DNA from: Panacibacter microcysteis
GTDB taxonomy: Bacteria; Bacteroidota; Bacteroidia; Chitinophagales; Chitinophagaceae
Direction: 5' to 3'
Length of the DNA stretch: 64,000 nt
NCBI RefSeq assembly: GCF_015831355.1
Contig: NZ_JADWYR010000001.1
Location: 1,674,001-1,738,000, forward strand
Shown: positions 43,631 to 53,075 of the stretch, one piece after another
Numbering within the stretch: the stretch's first letter is position 1
Layout of the letters: each line of letters begins with the position of its first letter
The notes under the pieces: model-generated
Databases searched by the model: none
Told to the model about the DNA's origin: nothing
The model's input: the letters and a program-made list of their open reading frames with translations, nothing else
Program-made: the position numbers and the translations under genes

Positions 43631-44587
43631 TTAAGCTGCTTCGAGTGTAGATGATTGTGTATTTCGTTTCCTTTTTGCTGCATATGCCGCGGCTGCCTCG
43701 CGTACCCACGCGCCTTCATCCCATGCCTTTTTACGGGCCGCAATACGTTGTTTATTGCAGGGGCCATTGCCTTTTACAACATTCCAGAATTCGTTCCAGT
43801 TGATCTCGCCAAAGTCGTAGTGTTTTCTTTCACTGTTCCATTTAAGATCAGGATCGGGCAATGTCATACCCAGTACTTTTACCTGTTCTGCAATCATATC
43901 AATAAAACGCTGGCGCAACTCATCGTTACTCATGCGTTTTATTTTCCACTTCATACTTTGGTCTGAGTGTGTAGAATCGCTGTCTTTTGGCCCAAACATC
44001 ATTAAGGAAGGCCACCACCAGCGGTTTATAGCATCCTGGCACATAGCACGCTGTTCGGGGCTGCCTTTTGATAGCGAAAGCAGAATATCAAAACCCTGGC
44101 GCTGGTGAAAACTTTCTTCTTTGCAAATACGCACCATTGCCCTTGCATATGGCCCGTAAGAAGTTCTGCAAAGCATAACCTGGTTCATAATGGCCGCTCC
44201 ATCTACCAGCCAGCCAATGGCACCCATATCTGCCCAGGTAAGTGTGGGGTAATTGAAAATAGACGAGTATTTGGCTTTACCGGTATGGAGATCGTTGATC
44301 GTTTCTTCCCTGGATGTGCCCAGTGTTTCGGTGGCAGCATAAAGATAGAGGCCATGCCCCGCCTCATCCTGTACTTTGGCAATAAGAATAGCTTTTCTTT
44401 TTAGCGACGGGGCTCTTGTTATCCAGTTGCCTTCGGGCAGCATACCAACAATTTCACTGTGTGCATGCTGGCTGATCTGCCGCACAAGCGTTTTGCGGTA
44501 GGCGTCAGGCATCCAGTCTCTTGGCTCAATTTTTATTTCTTCCGCTATTTTGGAAAGAAAGTGTTGTTCCAGATCGTGTATTTGCAT
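43631..44587 (-). CDS. paaA: Phenylacetyl-CoA epoxidase catalytic subunit PaaA
   Basis: Catalytic diiron subunit that epoxidises phenylacetyl-CoA, the first step of aerobic phenylacetate breakdown. The ferritin-like iron motifs are visible as [13 protein letters not shown] and [12 protein letters not shown]. The C-terminus ([19 protein letters not shown]) is family-like. At 318 residues, normal. First gene of the operon paaABCD; no paaE is adjacent, since the next gene downstream (adk) is on the other strand. Confidence 0.96.
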   Translation of the reverse strand: MQIHDLEQHFLSKIAEEIKIEPRDWMPDAYRKTLVRQISQHAHSEIVGMLPEGNWITRAPSLKRKAILIAKVQDEAGHGLYLYAATETLGTSREETINDLHTGKAKYSSIFNYPTLTWADMGAIGWLVDGAAIMNQVMLCRTSYGPYARAMVRICKEESFHQRQGFDILLSLSKGSPEQRAMCQDAINRWWWPSLMMFGPKDSDSTHSDQSMKWKIKRMSNDELRQRFIDMIAEQVKVLGMTLPDPDLKWNSERKHYDFGEINWNEFWNVVKGNGPCNKQRIAARKKAWDEGAWVREAAAAYAAKRKRNTQSSTLEAA

Positions 44588-45001
44588 AAGGTTCTACTAT
44601 TACCGGGTTTTTATTGAAACTAAATGAAGTCGTATTTACTACAAGTCGGTAAACATTTCTGTTGTATAATAAATGAAAGACACTGAATATTCAAAACTGC
44701 TGTATAGCTGATTCATTCTTACTACAACGCAGGTAGTGCTACAAAAATAATCATTTTATGCTTTCCGCTAACGTGTGTTAGGGTGATGTTACTGAATTTG
44801 GCTTTGTATACACGGTGTTTTCTGATTTCGTAAAACTTTTTTCCCGATTCTGCAAATCAATGCTTTACATTAAGAACACTTTTGCCATTCGGTTTACAAA
44901 AAGGAAGACTTGTAAAAACAGAGCATCATCAGTACTTTGCTTTTTAACCGTTTTGTAAAACATAGACTGATACACCCGGAAGTGTTGATTAATGCGGTGC
45001 A
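44588..45001. other. Gene-free stretch upstream of paaA and the PepSY-TM gene
   Basis: 414 bases without a supportable gene. Together with locus 13 it forms the divergent gap between paaA and the PepSY-TM gene. I see no consensus promoter for paaA, no operator repeat and no RNA gene. The flank ACACCCGGAAGTG near 44971 belongs to repeat locus 13. Confidence 0.5.
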
Positions 45002-45048
45002 GTACAAGAGTGCGACGCAACGAAGATGCCACAGGCACAACAGCCCGG
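45002..45048 (-). repeat. Dispersed intergenic repeat, locus 13
   Basis: Core GTACAAGAGTGCGACGCAAC at 45002-45021, then GAAGATGCC and the degenerate outer end AGCCCGGCC. It lies 26 bases before the PepSY-TM start codon. Confidence 0.82.
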
Positions 45049-45073
45049 CCCATAATAACAGTAATATTCATTT

Positions 45074-46243
45074 ATGACTTTCAGGAAAGCGATCGGTAAA
45101 ATTCATTTATGGCTTGGGCTTGCATCCGGTGTTATTGTCGTTTTCCTTGGTATTACAGGTTGTATACTTGCATTTGAGCAGGAGGTAAGGGCTATTACAG
45201 AAACCTATCGCTATGTAACACCGGCACACACACCACAACTGGCGCCGGATAAAATAAAACAAATTGCCACTGCGGCACTGCCGGGTAAACTGCCGCATGG
45301 TATTGCCTACTACGCAAACCCCGGTAAAGCAGTACAGGTTTCTTTTTACAATATAGACCCGGCCTATTATTACCTCGTGTATGTAAACCCTTATAACGGG
45401 CAGGTATTAAAGGTAAAAGATGCCAATGCAGATTTTTTTCGCATAGTTGTAATGGGGCACTATTATTTGTGGTTACCGCCTGCAGTAGGCCAGCCCATTG
45501 TTGCCACCGCTACGCTTATATTTTTGATAATGCTTATCAGCGGCCTCATTTTATGGTGGCCTAAAAATAAAGCTGCCCGCAAACAGCGCTTTAGTGTAAA
45601 ATGGAATGCCACCTTTAAACGTAAAAATTACGACCTGCACAATGTGCTTGGTTTTTATATGACATGGGTTGCCATCTTTATAGCTGTAACGGGCCTCGTA
45701 TGGGGCTTTCAGTGGTTTGCAAAATCAGTATACTGGACTGCATCAGGCGGTAAAGAAATGGTGCAGTTTTATGAAGCTGAATCTGAAAAGCCTGCTGTAA
45801 TGAGCACTGCAGGAACACCTATGATAGACCGCGTATGGCAAAAGATGAAACTGGAACACACAAATGCCGCTGTTATAGAAGTGCATGTACCCGCCAATGA
45901 TTCAGCCGCCATTGAGGCCGTTGCTAACCCTGATGATAAAACTTACTGGAAGGCCGATTACCGTTACTTCGACCAATATACAATGAAAGAAATTGACGTA
46001 ACGCACAGTTACGGGCGTTTTCCCGGCAGTTCTGTGGCAGATAAAATGATACGCATGAACTACGATGTGCATACCGGGGCCATACTTGGTATAACAGGAA
46101 AAATAATGGCCTTTTTTGCCAGCCTGATCGCCGCCAGTTTACCCATAACCGGTTTTTTTATCTGGAAAGGCAGAAAGAAAAAGAAGCAAATCATTGCTGC
46201 ACCGCAGGCTGTAAAAAGGCAGCTTGTTCCTGCTTCACAGTAG
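45074..46243 (+). CDS. PepSY-associated membrane protein
   Basis: Member of the PepSY_TM family, often linked to reductive iron or siderophore uptake. Four membrane segments are seen: LGLASGVIVVFLGITG (about 14-34), one around residue 140, one around 200, and a C-terminal one ending FFIWKGRKKKK. A PepSY-like domain follows the first (AYYYLVYVNPYNGQVLKVKD). Several His residues sit near the membrane segments (KIHLWLGLASG, MGHYYLWLP, LHNVLGFYMTW), compatible with heme binding (inference). No TonB receptor lies beside it, so the usual context is missing. Confidence 0.85.
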   Translation: MTFRKAIGKIHLWLGLASGVIVVFLGITGCILAFEQEVRAITETYRYVTPAHTPQLAPDKIKQIATAALPGKLPHGIAYYANPGKAVQVSFYNIDPAYYYLVYVNPYNGQVLKVKDANADFFRIVVMGHYYLWLPPAVGQPIVATATLIFLIMLISGLILWWPKNKAARKQRFSVKWNATFKRKNYDLHNVLGFYMTWVAIFIAVTGLVWGFQWFAKSVYWTASGGKEMVQFYEAESEKPAVMSTAGTPMIDRVWQKMKLEHTNAAVIEVHVPANDSAAIEAVANPDDKTYWKADYRYFDQYTMKEIDVTHSYGRFPGSSVADKMIRMNYDVHTGAILGITGKIMAFFASLIAASLPITGFFIWKGRKKKKQIIAAPQAVKRQLVPASQ

Positions 46244-46287
46244 GCTCTATGCCTTACCCGCGCAATTTATGGGGGAATAATGGTGTA

Positions 46288-46336
46288 GCCGGCTGCAGGC
46301 TAAGCATGAAGCTTTTGTTGCGTCGCACTCTTGTAC
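46288..46336 (+). repeat. Dispersed intergenic repeat, locus 14
   Basis: Outer end GCCGGCTGCAGG, GCATGAAGC, then core GTTGCGTCGCACTCTTGTAC at 46317-46336. Its inner flank ACTTTATTCGGCAG matches locus 12. Between convergent genes. Confidence 0.85.
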
Positions 46337-46358
46337 ACCAAAACTTTATTCGGCAGCT

Positions 46359-46396
46359 TAAAAAAATACCCACGTCATTGTTTACAACGTGGGTAT
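46359..46396 (-). terminator. Terminator after the persulfide dioxygenase gene
   Basis: On the minus strand the stem ATACCCACGT/ACGTGGGTAT is followed by a run of T, 40 bases after the stop codon. Confidence 0.88.
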
Positions 46397-46436
46397 GCAA
46401 GGTGATTTTTGTTTCTGGTAATATAGCCTTCCCAAA

Positions 46437-47849
46437 CTAATTCAATACACTCTTTTCCTTTTCTGTTTTTATATCTTTCTGTTCTTTTATTTTGGCCCAG
46501 CCCCCGGCAACATTGCGCAGGTTGTGAATGCCCTGGCGTTTTAACATGGAGCAGGCAATTACGCTGCGGTAGCCGCCGGCACAGTGAACATAAAGATTGT
46601 GTATGTCATCAAAATCTGCCATAGTACCGGGGTCGGTAAGATTATTCAGCGGCAGGCTCATGGCGTCTTTAACATGCCCTTCTGCATATTCAGGCTCTTT
46701 GCGTACATCTACCACTACAAGATTATTATCAAAAGGAAGATCCATTGCCAGTTCGTCTGCTTCCACTTCAATGATCAGGTCTGTTCTGTTACCGCTTTGT
46801 TGCCATGCTTCAAAACCGCCTTCCAGGAAACCGGCAAATTTCTCAAATCCAACACGCGCCAGGCGAACCGCGGTTTCTTTTTCTTTGCCTGGCTCTGTAA
46901 CAAGCAGGAGTGTTTTATCAAATGGTAACAGGCTTCCTGCCCATTCAGCAAAACGGCCTTCCAGGCCAATGAATATGCTGCCGGGTACAAAACCCTGTGT
47001 AAAAATATTGGCCGGCCTTGTATCTATTATAATTGTATCCTCATCTGCTGCAATGGTTTTAAACGCGTCTGATGTTAATGGTTGCAGTGCTTTTTCCATT
47101 ACTGCGTCGAGGCTTTCATAACCTTCTTTGTTGATCTTTGCATTTACCGGAAAATATTGTGGCGGCGCAGCAAGCCCGTCTGTAACGGCTTTTATAAAGG
47201 CATCTTTTGTTTGCGGTTGCAGTGCATAATTGGTTTGCTTTTCATTACCAATAGTGCTAAGCGTATGCGGGCCAAGGTTTTTGCCACAACTGCTGCCCGG
47301 GCCGTGTGCAGGGTAAACAATAACATGATCTGCCAGCGGCATTATTTTCGCTTGCAGGCTGTCGTACAGTTTGCCTGCAAGATCTTCCATGGTTATTTCG
47401 GCGCCTTTTTGTGCCAGATCCGGCCTGCCTACATCTCCTACAAAAAGTGTATCGCCTGTAAATATTGCGTGGTCTTTGCCTGCTTCATCTTTTAATAAAT
47501 AACAGGTACTTTCCAGCGTATGCCCGGGTGTATGTAAAACTTCTATGGAAATATTGCCCAGTTTAAAAACCTGGCCGTCTGTTGCTACTGTTACGTCGAA
47601 GCCGGCTACAGTATCGGGTCCGTAAATAATAGGCGCGCCGGTTGCTTTACCCAGGTCTATATGGCCGCTTACAAAATCTGCATGAAAGTGTGTTTCAAAA
47701 ATATATTTGATGGTGCTGTTTCTTTCTTTGGCCATTTTCAGGTAATCTTCAATATCCCGCAGCGGGTCTACAATGGCTGCTTCACCGTTGCTTTCTATAT
47801 AGTAAGCCGCTTCACTAAGGCAACCGGTGTATAGTTGTTCTATGTACAT
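46437..47849 (-). CDS. Metallo-beta-lactamase-fold persulfide dioxygenase fused to two rhodanese domains (CstB-like)
   Basis: Likely oxidises persulfide/sulfane sulfur, in sulfide detoxification. The N-terminal metallo-beta-lactamase domain has THFHADF (His54, His56, Asp58), with Phe where most metallo-beta-lactamases have a second metal His; HTPGHTLEST and FTGDTLFVGDVGRPDL complete the site. This mono-iron pattern is typical of ETHE1/CstB-type enzymes. Two rhodanese domains follow: the first (from about residue 255) has no Cys at the active site, the second has the active loop HCAGGYRS. At 470 residues it matches such fusions. A -7 promoter element and a terminator flank it. Confidence 0.9.
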   Translation of the reverse strand: MYIEQLYTGCLSEAAYYIESNGEAAIVDPLRDIEDYLKMAKERNSTIKYIFETHFHADFVSGHIDLGKATGAPIIYGPDTVAGFDVTVATDGQVFKLGNISIEVLHTPGHTLESTCYLLKDEAGKDHAIFTGDTLFVGDVGRPDLAQKGAEITMEDLAGKLYDSLQAKIMPLADHVIVYPAHGPGSSCGKNLGPHTLSTIGNEKQTNYALQPQTKDAFIKAVTDGLAAPPQYFPVNAKINKEGYESLDAVMEKALQPLTSDAFKTIAADEDTIIIDTRPANIFTQGFVPGSIFIGLEGRFAEWAGSLLPFDKTLLLVTEPGKEKETAVRLARVGFEKFAGFLEGGFEAWQQSGNRTDLIIEVEADELAMDLPFDNNLVVVDVRKEPEYAEGHVKDAMSLPLNNLTDPGTMADFDDIHNLYVHCAGGYRSVIACSMLKRQGIHNLRNVAGGWAKIKEQKDIKTEKEKSVLN

Positions 47850-47865
47850 AAACGCAAAATTTCGG

Positions 47866-47873
47866 CAAAGATA
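47866..47873 (-). promoter_or_regulatory. -7 promoter element of the persulfide dioxygenase gene
   Basis: TATCTTTG on the minus strand, 16 bases before the ATG. No clear -33 seen. Confidence 0.55.
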
Positions 47874-47985
47874 AGGAAGGGTTACAGATGTTAGTTTCAG
47901 GGTGGGTGAAGGGCATGCAGCAGCCTGGTGCAGTGTATTGAAGGATTACGCTCCGATCTTCACTTTGCTGCACAAACAACCAAAC

Positions 47986-49381
<1,396 letters not shown>

Positions 49382-49417
49382 AAGTATTTTGTATTTTTAG
49401 TAAGTATTTTTTTTGAA

Positions 49418-49466
49418 CCCGGCTACAATAGTTCTTTTCAGCTTTTCTTGCGTCGCACTCTTGTAC
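49418..49466 (+). repeat. Dispersed intergenic repeat, locus 16
   Basis: Outer end CCCGGCTACA, then core CTTGCGTCGCACTCTTGTAC at 49447-49466. It lies between purA and the acidic protein gene in a 305-base gap that holds little else. Confidence 0.8.
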
Positions 49467-49686
49467 TGTATAGCGCTGTGCATCAGCAATACTGCATATG
49501 CACCGTTGTTAGAAGTTACAGGCAATGTTGCAGGCCTGTAATAACGGGCAATACATAGTGAACGTTTGAAAAGGCACAACATTTTTTTAAAGAATTATGT
49601 GTAAAGTCTTTGTATTTCGGGTATAAAAATTTTTTTTTGTTGAATCAAAAACTCGTTGAAATTTTACGACATAATCTTTAAAGGAT

Positions 49687-50124
49687 ATGGCAAAATCTGC
49701 AAAAGACAATAAGAAGCCTGGTGGAAAACCGGAAGCACCCAAAAAAAGTGAAAAACCGTCTTCAAAACCAAAAAAGCAAATGGAAGAAGATGATGATGAT
49801 TTAGATGAAGATGATGAAGATATGGATGTGAAATCATCAGCAAAATCTACCAAGGGCGCAGCAAAGAAAAAAGGCGGAGAAGATGACGATGAAGATGAAG
49901 ACCTGCCAGAAGAAGTAGATGATTGGGAGAAACCGGAAGAAGATGATAACTGGGATCCGGATTTTGAAGAGTTCGATATTCCAAAATCAAAAGGCAAGAA
50001 AAGCACCGGTGGTGGCAGCAGCAAAAAAAGCAGCGGTGATGATGATCTTGGGCTTGATGAGGATTTTAAAGAATTCGACATGTTCAACGACTCAGGCTTC
50101 GATGAAGAAGATGACGACTTTTAA
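49687..50124 (+). CDS. Acidic low-complexity protein of unknown function
   Basis: A 145-residue protein with no recognised family. A basic N-terminus rich in Lys, Pro and Ser is followed by dense runs of Asp and Glu, a Gly/Ser/Lys insertion (about residues 105-115) and a final EEDDDF. It has no membrane segment or signal, no Cys and few hydrophobic residues, so it is probably intrinsically disordered and soluble. AAAGG lies just before the ATG. The stop is directly followed by pabB; the two may be cotranscribed. Acidic tails of this kind can bind basic or metal-rich partners, but no function is implied here. Confidence 0.75.
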   Translation: MAKSAKDNKKPGGKPEAPKKSEKPSSKPKKQMEEDDDDLDEDDEDMDVKSSAKSTKGAAKKKGGEDDDEDEDLPEEVDDWEKPEEDDNWDPDFEEFDIPKSKGKKSTGGGSSKKSSGDDDLGLDEDFKEFDMFNDSGFDEEDDDF

Positions 50125-50133
50125 TTGGAACAA

Positions 50134-51417
50134 ATGATGGTGCAAAGGATCTCCGCATCTTTTCCCGTACACGATAAAACAGTTTTTAAACAACAGATGT
50201 TGCATTGGGCAAACCAGTTCAACATCTGTTGCTTTTTAGACAATAACCAATATACCGGCAACCACCATACACATGAATGGCTGCTGGCCGCTGGTGCCGT
50301 ATCGCAATGCATGCCATATGCAGGTAAGCTGGCACAATTCAAAACGTTTACTGCCCAAACCCACGACTGGCTGTTTGGCCATTTTGCTTACGATCTGAAA
50401 AACGAGATTGAAAGCCTGTCGTCTTCCCACACAGATTATATTGGTTTTCCGGACCTTTTTTTCTTTCAGCCGCAAATTGTTATTCAGGGCTGTAATGAGA
50501 GTGTTACTATTCACTGCCTGGATGTTGCACCGGAAACAGTTTTCATGCAGATACAACAAACAATAGTAAAGGCACCGGTTTTTATGGCCAAACCAAATGT
50601 GCAGTTACGTACAGCACGTTGGCAGTACATTGATACGATTGAAAAACTGCAACAACATATTGTACGCGGCGACTGTTACGAGATCAATTACTGCATAGAA
50701 TTTTTTGCAGAAGATGCCATAATTAACCCGCTGCTGGTGTATGAGCAATTGATTAAGGTCTCGCCCAACCCTTTTGCAGCATTTTACAAACTGCATGATA
50801 AATACCTGCTGTGTGCAAGCCCAGAGCGATATTTAAAGAAGACAGGAGCTGCCATTATTTCTCAGCCCATAAAAGGAACAATTAAAAGAAATACAACCGA
50901 CCCGCAGGATGAAGAAAGTAAACAGCAACTGTATAACAGCAGCAAAGACCGCAGCGAAAACGTAATGGTGGTTGACCTTGTAAGAAACGACCTCAGCAGG
51001 GTTTGTAAAGAAGGTTCGGTAGAAGTGGAAGAGCTGTTTGGCATCTATACATTTCCGCAATTGCACCAGATGATCTCTACTGTTAAAGGAGTATTGAAAG
51101 ATGATGCGGATGTGGCGGATGTTATTGCTGCAACTTTTCCAATGGGATCGATGACCGGCGCGCCAAAACTAAGTGTAATGAAACTGATTGAACAGTATGA
51201 ACATACAAAGCGTGGTATTTATTCAGGCGCTGTTGGTTATATAACACCCACAAAAGATTTTGATTTTAACGTGGTAATAAGGAGCATTATGTACAATGAT
51301 TCAACGGAATACCTTAGTTACCAGGTTGGTGGTGGCATTACCTTTTACAGCAATGCAGCAGATGAATTTGATGAATGCCTGCTCAAAGCAAAAGCCATAG
51401 AAAAAGTGTTGGCTTAG
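50134..51417 (+). CDS. pabB: Aminodeoxychorismate synthase component I
   Basis: Converts chorismate to 4-amino-4-deoxychorismate for folate synthesis. The motif QPIKGTIKRN, with the active-site Lys, is the PabB version (anthranilate synthases have a different residue there). Other family motifs: VVDLVRNDLSRV, GSMTGAPK, YSGAVGYI and YQVGGGITFYSNAADEFDECLLKA. The N-terminal 140 residues are less conserved. The first ATG is at 50134, with another at 50137; a TTG at 50125 abuts the previous stop. Confidence 0.93.
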   Translation: MMVQRISASFPVHDKTVFKQQMLHWANQFNICCFLDNNQYTGNHHTHEWLLAAGAVSQCMPYAGKLAQFKTFTAQTHDWLFGHFAYDLKNEIESLSSSHTDYIGFPDLFFFQPQIVIQGCNESVTIHCLDVAPETVFMQIQQTIVKAPVFMAKPNVQLRTARWQYIDTIEKLQQHIVRGDCYEINYCIEFFAEDAIINPLLVYEQLIKVSPNPFAAFYKLHDKYLLCASPERYLKKTGAAIISQPIKGTIKRNTTDPQDEESKQQLYNSSKDRSENVMVVDLVRNDLSRVCKEGSVEVEELFGIYTFPQLHQMISTVKGVLKDDADVADVIAATFPMGSMTGAPKLSVMKLIEQYEHTKRGIYSGAVGYITPTKDFDFNVVIRSIMYNDSTEYLSYQVGGGITFYSNAADEFDECLLKAKAIEKVLA

Positions 51418-51476
51418 ACATCAATAAAAAAGCAGGCAGACCGTCATTGCAACGCCTGGCTCAGTAATATTCTACA

Positions 51477-51527
51477 GTACAAGTGAGTGACACAACAGGC
51501 GCCTGGTTAAGTACTGCAGCTTGTGCC
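51477..51527 (+). repeat. Dispersed intergenic repeat, locus 17
   Basis: Core GTACAAGTGAGTGACACAAC at 51477-51496, then AGGCGCC and TACTGCAGCTTG. It starts 60 bases after the pabB stop and ends 13 bases before the stop of the truncated channel-like gene. Confidence 0.82.
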
Positions 51528-51539
51528 AAACTATTCCCT

Positions 51540-52979
51540 TCAATATCTCAACAAAGCCGGGATGTTGAGGTTGTAAATAAATATCAAACACCACCCGGCC
51601 ACTGCCAGTATTTCGATTGACCTGCTAAATATTGTGTAAACCTTTACCGTTTGTGTTTGATACCTGTTGGCAAAATATTTTTTGAACATGGCCAGTTGAA
51701 AAGTAAGCGCTTCCTGCGCTGTAGCTGTAAACACATGCAAAACGGCTGCGGTGAACACTGCAAAGGTTGCAGTAGCTGTAAATATTTTGGCCAGATTGAA
51801 CAACCCGTTGAGGTTACAAACTATTGATGCTATATGTAACAAAGCCGACGTACAAATGATGAATGCTGTTGTACGGGTATGGAAAATCTGTCTTTTTTTG
51901 TTAACGCGTAAAATGAGTATATCGAGTGTAATGCAAACAGCATTTAGTAAGATGAGCAACCATCTTTCTTCGTACGTGGCATACAGGAACAGGTTGACAA
52001 ATGCCACTATACGAAATGCGATAAAGAATGCGGCCCATAAAATTCTTACAGTAAGCGGTATATTTTTATCCTTAAAAAATAATACGGTTAGAATCAAGCC
52101 CAGTATGGTCCATACAAGCTCTATAAAAATAACGGGTGGGTTAGGAAAGAAGAATGGCGCAAAGGAAAATGCAAGCAGCAGGCTTCCAAAAAGCGGGTTG
52201 GCAGATAAATATTTCAATTTTATTTTATTGGTTCGAACGTATGTGACGATGTGTTTACTGTATTCTTTGCGGATAAAAATGAGCCATGTTGTAAAGAGTA
52301 AGCATAGCAGCACCGTAACAGATACTGCATACAAGTGCGCCGACAGGTAGTACAGCATTATTTTACTACCGGTATCTGCTGAATCTTTTATAACATCTAT
52401 AAAGTTTTTCGAATAGCCGGCGTGTGATTCTTTAAGCAGTGGTACATCGGTGGCGCGTAAAACCGATGCATTGAAGTTTTTTATTTTCTGCAGTAGGTTT
52501 TTTCTGAGTGTTGCGAGTACAACCATATTGCTGTCTAATGTGTGTTGTAAACCCGAGAGCTGCAAAGCCTTGCCTGTGTATAGGTTTTCCGCATTGTTAT
52601 AGAGTGCAAGAACTGAGGGGGCAGCATCTGCCGGTTTGAATTTTTCTATATTCTTATGGATGACGTGAAGACTTTTATTTTTTGACAGCAATAATGTGTT
52701 GTTTTGGTCCAGTTTGGTTTTTACCTGTTCAAGAAATATGGCATGAACATTTAGCAGCCTGTAACTTAAGTGCCGGTCTGTGGTGTTGATGTACGCATCA
52801 GCAAACCTGAGCTTGCCTGCAATGTTTTGCAGATCCTGTTGTACAGGTGTAAGGTCGAAACCTGTTTCAAGTGTATGTATGTTTTTTTGGATTGAATTGT
52901 TGGCGCTATGTAACCGATCCTGTGCATTTGCATGTAAGGCGATTACGATAATAAGCAGAAGGGGAATGATGCGCTTCAT
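51540..52979 (-). CDS. MscS-like protein N-terminal half, lacking the channel domain
   Basis: A 479-residue protein with a signal peptide (ending HANAQ), a periplasmic coiled-coil-rich domain (about 20-210) and about eight membrane segments from residue 215 onward, ending with IEILAVAGWCLIFIYNLNIPALLRY. This layout is that of the N-terminal part of large Bacteroidota MscS-type mechanosensitive channels, which go on with the pore helix and a cytoplasmic MscS domain of about 250 residues. None of that follows; the frame stops at a TGA and repeat DNA follows 13 bases on. It is either a truncated gene or a shorter standalone protein (inference). No pore motif was found in any frame nearby. Confidence 0.7.
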   Translation of the reverse strand: MKRIIPLLLIIVIALHANAQDRLHSANNSIQKNIHTLETGFDLTPVQQDLQNIAGKLRFADAYINTTDRHLSYRLLNVHAIFLEQVKTKLDQNNTLLLSKNKSLHVIHKNIEKFKPADAAPSVLALYNNAENLYTGKALQLSGLQHTLDSNMVVLATLRKNLLQKIKNFNASVLRATDVPLLKESHAGYSKNFIDVIKDSADTGSKIMLYYLSAHLYAVSVTVLLCLLFTTWLIFIRKEYSKHIVTYVRTNKIKLKYLSANPLFGSLLLAFSFAPFFFPNPPVIFIELVWTILGLILTVLFFKDKNIPLTVRILWAAFFIAFRIVAFVNLFLYATYEERWLLILLNAVCITLDILILRVNKKRQIFHTRTTAFIICTSALLHIASIVCNLNGLFNLAKIFTATATFAVFTAAVLHVFTATAQEALTFQLAMFKKYFANRYQTQTVKVYTIFSRSIEILAVAGWCLIFIYNLNIPALLRY

Positions 52980-53075
52980 GGTAGTTTTGATACTTTAAAT
53001 TTAAATGTTTTAAGAAAAACTTATAATGGTTATATTTAATACCATCTTTTGATATGTAGCGTCAAAACTGTTAAC

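Noticed and set aside
46249-46440. 63-residue open frame after the PepSY-TM gene
   Set aside because: It runs through repeat locus 14 and a terminator hairpin.
49587-50087. Ser-rich 166-residue open frame on the minus strand
   Set aside because: It is the antisense image of the acidic low-complexity gene; long runs of GAT/GAA read as ATC/TTC on the other strand.
51751-52350. 199-residue open frame opposite the MscS-like gene
   Set aside because: Antisense to a membrane protein with signal peptide; no recognisable motif.
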